Made by a program: the position numbers and the translations under genes | Shown here: positions 62,975-64,000 of the stretch, piece after piece | Position numbering within the stretch: the first letter of the stretch is position 1 | Layout: every line of letters starts with the position of its first letter | Assembly (NCBI RefSeq): GCF_000150955.2 | Contig: NC_011670.1 | Coordinates: forward strand, 960,787 to 1,024,786 | Direction: 5' to 3' | Source: Phaeodactylum tricornutum CCAP 1055/1 | Lineage: Eukaryota > Bacillariophyta > Bacillariophyceae > Surirellales > Neidiaceae | Length of the DNA: 64,000 bases | The notes under the pieces: generated by a model | Told to the model about the DNA's origin: nothing | Database searches by the model: none | Seen by the model: only the letters and a program-made list of their open reading frames with translations

Positions 62975-63118
62975 ACCGTTACCACGCTCAGAAGCATGGT
63001 TACTATGACAAACTTGACCACGGTAGCGTGTACAATACCGTGGGATTGATGAAAATGGTCCACGGTGATGCTTAAGACCGTGGAACTGGACCACGGTAGT
63101 TTTGACCGTGGAACTCAA
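62975..63118. repeat. Cluster of short direct and inverted repeats
   Basis: GACCACGGTAG occurs at 63016-63026 and 63089-63099; GACCGTGGAACT at 63076-63087 and 63104-63115; related ACCACG/CCGTGG words at about 62976, 63035 and 63058. The GACCACGG and CCGTGG words are partly complementary, so stems could form. The origin is unknown; it lies directly beside the copia fragment. Confidence 0.6.
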
Positions 63119-63437
63119 TGAAACTGAATAGATTTGGCTTTAGTTTAGAGCTCACAAAATTAAATCTTAACAACGATTGTGTGAAAACCATATTCGTTAG
63201 TTCGTATCTCTTCGTTAGGAGCCAGACGAGTCTTGATCACCTCGTGCTGTCTTCAGAAGCCAGGAGATACTTGACCATTGTCAGATTAACAGTCTTGGAT
63301 TGCTAATCACTTTGCTCCCGTTTGTATGGGTATTGTCTGGTTCTGTGACAGAACGGCAATAAAACAATCCGTTGGGTAAGACCAGTGGCATTGTTGTTGT
63401 TTTCGGTCTGCTGACGAGTTGATTGAATTAATTGTTA

Positions 63438-63512
63438 TCTTGCTTGTCCTTGGTGCACAAGATACTGTGTTTTTTGTCTTGTTTGTCCTTGGTGCACGAG
63501 ATACTGCTGTGT
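63438..63512 (+). repeat. Imperfect tandem duplication, 39-bp period
   Basis: TCTTGCTTGTCCTTGGTGCA at 63438 and TCTTGTTTGTCCTTGGTGCA at 63477, each followed by C-A/G-AGATACTG. The two units differ at a few bases. It immediately precedes the gag-like ORF and may be part of that element's leader. Confidence 0.75.
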
Positions 63513-63514
63513 GA

Positions 63515-64000
63515 ATGACCCAACAACTGCGTTCGAGAATCATTCCTACTTTGAACATGGACCCGCTTGAGCATGTCCTTGTTAACCTTTTGGGTGCTAC
63601 GTCATTGGACTCGCCCTATCGTCGTTTCTTTGCGGAGTACGGAATTACTCAGGCTAGCGAGTTGACTGCTATCACTGAGACGCGCCTTGCAACCATTTCA
63701 TTTGGTGTTGTGACACCAATTGCTGGAGATGGTACATCCACTACTGTCCGTACTTTCCTTCTGCCTGCCCAGCAGGATCGGATCATGAAGATCATCACTT
63801 GGTTTCTTGCCCAAGGACCCAACGTTTCAAATGCTACCTGGTTGGTACTGACACCAGCTATGCTTGAATACTGGCAACCGGCATTGGTCCCTGTTGCATC
63901 TGCTGCCCTGGCCACACCTGTTGTTGCCTCTGTTGCTAGGAGTACTCTGGAAGAGAGTGCTGCTGCAAAATTTCGAAAAACCATTAAGAATCACTCTGTC
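63515..64000 (+). CDS. 5' part of a copia-like gag ORF, running off the window
   Basis: From an ATG at 63515 the plus frame is open for 162 codons to the window's last base, with no stop, so the gene is truncated only by the window edge. The translation begins MTQQLRSRIIPTLNMDPLEH, has VLTPAMLEYWQPALVP and ends AAAKFRKTIKNHS. In diatom copia elements an FRKxIKR-type motif followed by a DWYRS segment marks the gag region, and the fragment seen fits that start. No matching pol could be seen. The ORF is intact and so much younger than the nearby minus-strand fragment, to which it need not belong. An alternative reading is an unrelated expressed gene. Confidence 0.6.
   Translation, partial: MTQQLRSRIIPTLNMDPLEHVLVNLLGATSLDSPYRRFFAEYGITQASELTAITETRLATISFGVVTPIAGDGTSTTVRTFLLPAQQDRIMKIITWFLAQGPNVSNATWLVLTPAMLEYWQPALVPVASAALATPVVASVARSTLEESAAAKFRKTIKNHSV

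Noticed and set aside
62785-63075. Plus-strand 96-codon ORF beside the copia fragment
   Set aside because: Lies across the pol fragment junction and the short repeats; translation shows no domain and it is probably chance.
1-64000. CRISPR arrays, rRNA or tRNA genes, bacterial operons or ribosome-binding sites
   Set aside because: No regularly spaced repeats, no cloverleaf or rRNA blocks recognised by eye, and gene structure is eukaryotic.

Overview
This 64 kb window is nuclear DNA of a unicellular photosynthetic eukaryote, most probably a pennate diatom and plausibly Phaeodactylum tricornutum. The evidence is: densely packed genes on both strands with short intergenic gaps; few and short GT-AG introns (about 70-140 nt); two proteins with diatom-style plastid presequences (signal peptide followed by F at +1 of an ASAF-like motif); copia-type retrotransposon fragments resembling diatom elements; and a Ragulator subunit, a FAP-like GMC enzyme and WRKY19-like CxxH arrays. 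The species is inferred from memory, not from a search.

Layout. 0-5.3 kb: 3' tail of an unknown gene, then WDR3/UTP12 (-) and ALG7/DPAGT1 (+). 5.5-10.4 kb: LAMTOR5 (-), a four-exon FAP-like GMC oxidoreductase (-), a TPR protein (-). 11-18.7 kb: a cytochrome P450 (-), an SLC37-like phosphate transporter (+), NOP2 (-), an HdeD/DUF308 membrane protein (+). 19-25.5 kb: two tandem copines (+), RAD9 (+), prefoldin subunit 3 (-). 25.8-36.5 kb: a GT14 glycosyltransferase (+), a seven-exon cyclophilin (-), a Rad7-like LRR protein (-), DPH5 (-), a sulfotransferase-like type II membrane protein (+). 36.6-44.9 kb: two divergent nuclear-looking proteins sharing a small module, one with a PAS domain; a SEL1-repeat protein (-); a plastid SRPBCC protein (+); DHX35 (-); a small mitochondrial protein (+). 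45.8-53 kb: a RecQ helicase with a GRF zinc finger (+), two unrecognised proteins (-), and between them a G25 tract and a broken sulfotransferase gene. 53.4-61 kb: a plastid methyltransferase (+), a GAF-like/WRKY19-like zinc-repeat protein (+), PTPA (+). 61-64 kb: gene-poor, with a decayed copia pol fragment (-), short repeats, and the intact start of a gag-like ORF (+) running off the end.

Most genes are housekeeping and act in unrelated processes: ribosome assembly (WDR3, NOP2), translation-factor modification (DPH5), protein folding (prefoldin 3, cyclophilin), N-glycosylation (ALG7), genome maintenance (RAD9, RecQ, Rad7-like), phosphatase control (PTPA). They do not form one pathway. Exon joins were worked out by hand from splice sites, reading phase and remembered family alignments. 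Many automatic ORF starts here are non-ATG, so I moved each start to the first supported ATG.

The observations I consider most worth pursuing are the FAP-like GMC enzyme (Cys kept, usual GMC His absent, FAP Arg apparently absent), the divergent PAS/module pair, the copine with a lost MIDAS acid, the GRF-RecQ fusion, the GAF plus zinc-array regulator, and an over-represented intergenic octamer GACTGTGA.
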